Source of the DNA: an uncultured Eggerthellaceae bacterium
GTDB lineage: Bacteria > Actinomycetota > Coriobacteriia > Coriobacteriales > Eggerthellaceae
Reading direction: 5' to 3'
NCBI GenBank assembly: GCA_947565915.1
Contig: CANOHY010000036.1
Location: 1-16,719, forward strand
Length of the DNA: 16,719 bases
The translations under genes were made by a program, and so were the position numbers. Positions 14,652 through 16,719 of the stretch are shown piece by piece (the stretch's first letter is position 1; each line of letters opens with the position of its first letter). The notes beneath the pieces are model-generated. The model worked only from the letters and a program-made list of their open reading frames with translations. It did not search any database and was not told where the DNA came from.

Positions 14652-15389
14652 TTAGCCCAGCGGGAAGCAGTTCTTGCAGGGTGTTAATCCACCTGCCTCT
14701 GCCTCCGCCTTAGTGGAATCCCAAACAATATTCCACCTGTTCAAGGAATTGCAAGTATTAATGCGGTGATAGCATTTGCTGGTCTGCGTTTGGGTGTACA
14801 CGGTGTCGTTCGGGCCAAGGTCGGACGTCTTCAGCTGGCCGCCCAAGGCCACGGCCTTCCAGCCAACGCCCTCGTCTTTCCAGCCAGACTTCTGGCATTT
14901 CTCGTATTCGGACTTATCCATCGTGTAGTGATGGAAGAACTGCTTCTCGTAAGGGTTGAACAGGCGGTAGACGGCATAGTCGCCGCCCGAATAGAATGCC
15001 ACATTCTCGCCCGTCCAACCTTGCTTCACGCATTTGTTGTACTCGGTCTTGTCCGTAGTGAAGTGATGATCGCCCGACCACTGGTTGTACAGGCGATAAA
15101 CGGCGTCTCCCTTGGCAGGGGCAACCCAACCCACCTGCTCGTCATTCCATCCCCTGCCGATTAGGTCGTTATACTCTGCCTGGTCAGCCGTGTAGAAATG
15201 CTCGTTGCTCCACTTGTTATAGAGGCGATACACCCTAACTGTGTCGCTTGACGCAGCTTCCGTGCTCGATGCATCGTCTGCGCTCGCGGTGCCCGCAGGC
15301 TGAAACGCCAGCCAAGCCGCAAGCGCCACCATGCATGCCAGCACAACGGCAGCAATGCGCATTCCCATGTGCTTCTTGATAGACACCAT
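14652..15389 (-). CDS. Secreted DUF5648-like repeat protein with C-terminal Cys/His domain (paralogue 1)
   Basis: A 245-residue protein of unknown role. It has a signal peptide (about 1-38, RIAAVVLACMVALAAWLAF core) and a short Ser/Ala linker. Three repeats of about 40 residues follow, at 53-91, 97-133 and 140-178, each starting VYRLYN or VYRLFN, with (E/D)H(F/H) or FHHYT, an EY, and GW...V(G/A). They resemble DUF5648 repeats of surface proteins and cell-wall hydrolases. The last 50 residues hold C-Y-H-x4-C (206-213) and C-x2-C (238-241), a pattern also seen in small Ada-like, possibly zinc-binding tails of other Gram-positive secreted proteins. No catalytic domain is visible. AAGGAGG lies five bases before the ATG. 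A same-direction paralogue sits upstream. Confidence 0.85.
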   Translation of the reverse strand: MVSIKKHMGMRIAAVVLACMVALAAWLAFQPAGTASADDASSTEAASSDTVRVYRLYNKWSNEHFYTADQAEYNDLIGRGWNDEQVGWVAPAKGDAVYRLYNQWSGDHHFTTDKTEYNKCVKQGWTGENVAFYSGGDYAVYRLFNPYEKQFFHHYTMDKSEYEKCQKSGWKDEGVGWKAVALGGQLKTSDLGPNDTVYTQTQTSKCYHRINTCNSLNRWNIVWDSTKAEAEAGGLTPCKNCFPLG

Positions 15390-15436
15390 GCTCTCCTCCT
15401 TCTCATGCGCAATGGTAAGAATCGTAAATGCTCCAT

Positions 15437-15601
15437 ATGAATGGCATTATGCCACGCCTCGAATGCGAATGCCCAACATGCACGACAGAACCATTCCGTG
15501 AACCTGCCAGAGATTTCGGCATGCAGCGAATCGAACTAGCGGAAGCAGTTCTTAAAGAGCGCACGCTCGCTTTGCAAAAAGCGGCCCAAAAGACTGGCTA
15601 A
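15437..15601 (+). CDS. Possible small protein with CxCxxC motif
   Basis: A 54-codon plus-strand ORF between the two paralogues. It starts MNGIMPRLECECPTC; the second half (about 29-51) would form a charged amphipathic helix (RIELAEAVLKERTLALQKA). Composition is protein-like, but no good ribosome site precedes this ATG or the alternatives at 15428 and 15449, and the ORF overlaps the end of paralogue 2 by four bases head-on. I do not recognise it. It may be a remnant or chance ORF. Confidence 0.22.
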   Translation: MNGIMPRLECECPTCTTEPFREPARDFGMQRIELAEAVLKERTLALQKAAQKTG

Positions 15602-16329
15602 TGGTAGCAAAGCTTACAAGGGCTGTGAGACCCAGAGACCTGAGACAACGTGCGCGTCAGTATCGTCTTCGAGTTCTTTAGAGAGGCACAGTCCTTGGTT
15701 CGATGATAAGCGTTCCCAGAGGGAGTGATATAAACGGTGTCCCCTATCACCGAAGAGCCCGATCCTGCGTTCGCGCTTCCACCAGTGCTCGGAGCGGGGC
15801 CCCAGCCCATGGCCGCTGCCGTCCACCCCACGCCTTCATCTTCCCAACCGGCCTTCTGGCACTTCTTGTATTCGCTCTCGCTCATCGTGTAATGATGGAA
15901 GAACTTTGTCTCATAAGGGTTGAACAGGCGATAGACGGGAAGGCCACTATCGCCAGCCGAGAAGAAGGCAACGTTTTCGCCCGTCCAACCTGCTTTCACG
16001 CACTTGTCGTATTCGGACTTGTCAGTAGTGAAGTGATGATCGCCCGACCACTTGTTGTAGAGTCGATATACAGCGTCTCCCGAGGCGGGGGCAACCCAGC
16101 CAACGCCCTCGTCGGTCCATCCCTTTGCCACCAAGCCCTTGTATTCGTTCTGGTCGGAAGTGTAGAAATGCTCGTTGGACCACTGGTTGTAGACGCGATA
16201 CACCTTCACGTTATCGGCTGCATATGCCGCTTCAACAGGCTGAACCGCAAGCCAAGCCGCAAGCGCCACCATGCATGCCAGCACAACGGCAGCAACACGC
16301 ACCGTTGCGTGCTTTCCGATAGAAACCAT
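15598..16329 (-). CDS. Secreted DUF5648-like repeat protein with C-terminal Cys/His domain (paralogue 2)
   Basis: A 243-residue close relative of the protein encoded at 14652-15389. It has a signal peptide (about 1-38), three repeats at about 43-81, 87-123 and 132-170, then a Gly/Ser-rich linker (176-195) absent from paralogue 1, and the C-terminal domain with Y-H-x4-C (208-214) and C-x2-C (238-241). The ATG at 16329 was chosen because GGAAGGGG lies five bases upstream and it gives the same MVSI-K-H start as paralogue 1; an in-frame ATG at 16374 adds an unlikely charged leader. A 46-base stretch of the signal-peptide coding region is identical between the two genes, which points to recent duplication or gene conversion. 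Confidence 0.85.
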   Translation of the reverse strand: MVSIGKHATVRVAAVVLACMVALAAWLAVQPVEAAYAADNVKVYRVYNQWSNEHFYTSDQNEYKGLVAKGWTDEGVGWVAPASGDAVYRLYNKWSGDHHFTTDKSEYDKCVKAGWTGENVAFFSAGDSGLPVYRLFNPYETKFFHHYTMSESEYKKCQKAGWEDEGVGWTAAAMGWGPAPSTGGSANAGSGSSVIGDTVYITPSGNAYHRTKDCASLKNSKTILTRTLSQVSGSHSPCKLCYH

Positions 16330-16367
16330 GTTCTCCCCTTCCTGTTTGTCATCTCTCCTTCGCCAGC

Positions 16368-16383
16368 CTAGCACAGGTGCTAG
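16368..16383. promoter_or_regulatory. 16-bp dyad upstream of paralogue 2
   Basis: CTAGCAC-AG-GTGCTAG is a perfect 7+7 inverted repeat 38 bases before the start codon of paralogue 2. It could be an operator. No equivalent is seen before paralogue 1. Confidence 0.35.
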
Positions 16384-16548
16384 CGAGCGCTCATTTGCTG
16401 CCAGCTAAGATTGCGCGCTTCGCGCTCGTCCGCACACGGAACAATCTGCCCAGAGATCATTGCTTGCGACATGGGGCAGGAGAAAACGCGAAGACACACA
16501 CGAGGCAATCCGCCTCAAGCGGGTCGGCCGTACGTACGCTAAGAAAAG

Positions 16549-16719
16549 CTAGGCTCCGTATCCGTACCAGCCGATCTTCTCATCGGTCCAGCCATTCTTG
16601 ATGCACTTCTTGTATTCCGATGCGCCCATGGTGTAATGGTGATAGAACGACTGCACGTACTTATTGAACAAGCGATAGACCGGTTTGTCGCCGCCCGAAT
16701 AGAATGCCACATTCTCGCC
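16549..16719 (-). CDS. DUF5648-like protein, C-terminal part (paralogue 3, cut by window edge)
   Basis: The last 56 residues of a third family member, running off the right end of the window. It starts within GENVAFYSGGD, the end of a repeat, then has a full last repeat (VYRLFNKYVQSFYHHYT ... EYKKC ... GW) and stops at GWYGYGA. Unlike its two neighbours it has no C-terminal Cys/His domain. The stop is TAG at 16549-16551. The 219-base gap to paralogue 2 holds the dyad at 16368-16383 and no clear terminator. Confidence 0.8.
   Translation of the reverse strand, partial: GENVAFYSGGDKPVYRLFNKYVQSFYHHYTMGASEYKKCIKNGWTDEKIGWYGYGA

Noticed and set aside
15536..15557. Remnant of a third DUF5648-like C-terminus (minus strand FKNCFR-stop, similar to CKNCFPLG)
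   Set aside because: Only about 13 exact bases match, which is expected by chance in a window of this size, and the rest of the domain is absent.

Overview
The window is a bacterial chromosomal segment of fairly high GC content. It is packed with minus-strand genes; only the first gene (hpf) and one doubtful small ORF read on the plus strand. The gene mix suggests an anaerobic or respiring actinobacterium of the Coriobacteriia, probably Eggerthellaceae: a DMSO-reductase-type molybdoenzyme operon with its own chaperone and NapGH-like electron-transfer proteins, molybdenum-cofactor genes, and secreted DUF5648-like repeat proteins. This assignment is inferred from gene content and protein style, not from a marker gene. 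No rRNA, tRNA, CRISPR array or transposase gene was found, and no stretch without a gene exceeds 300 bases.

Layout. (1) 1-861: a tandem 24-bp repeat, a 16-bp palindrome, then hpf (ribosome hibernation factor, +) with a strong terminator. (2) 927-6688, all minus, transcribed eno -> moeA -> mogA/moaB-type gene -> alr, then a family 4 uracil-DNA glycosylase. The first four genes are tightly spaced and look like one operon. Alanine racemase carries an unusual Q/P-rich N-terminal extension of about 210 residues. The 269-bp gap between alr and the glycosylase gene holds two adjacent foldback structures. (3) 6873-13728, minus: a six-gene respiratory operon, molybdopterin catalytic subunit (Tat signal) -> four-cluster ferredoxin subunit -> DmsC-type membrane anchor -> TorD-type chaperone -> NapG-like ferredoxin -> NapH-like membrane ferredoxin. 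It has a candidate promoter and a long operator-like dyad upstream and a candidate terminator downstream. (4) 13998-14444: a MarR-family regulator gene with its own promoter and terminator. (5) 14652-16719: two complete secreted proteins, and the end of a third, built from DUF5648-like repeats; the complete ones end in a Cys/His-rich domain.

How the genes fit together. MoeA and the MogA/MoaB protein help make the molybdenum cofactor that the catalytic subunit needs. The TorD-like protein probably guards that subunit before Tat export. The ferredoxin and membrane subunits connect the enzyme to the quinone pool, and NapGH-like proteins may offer a second route from quinol. The MarR protein next door is a plausible, unproven regulator.

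The most interesting non-gene signal is a 76-bp palindromic element present twice (1667-1742 and 7444-7519). A nearly invariant 40-nt core is flanked by 18-bp arms that differ at 13 positions between copies, yet every arm pair is kept as Watson-Crick or G-U on the plus strand. One copy lies between genes; the other sits in frame inside the NapH-like gene and adds a peptide to a loop. It behaves like an in-frame mobile palindromic element.
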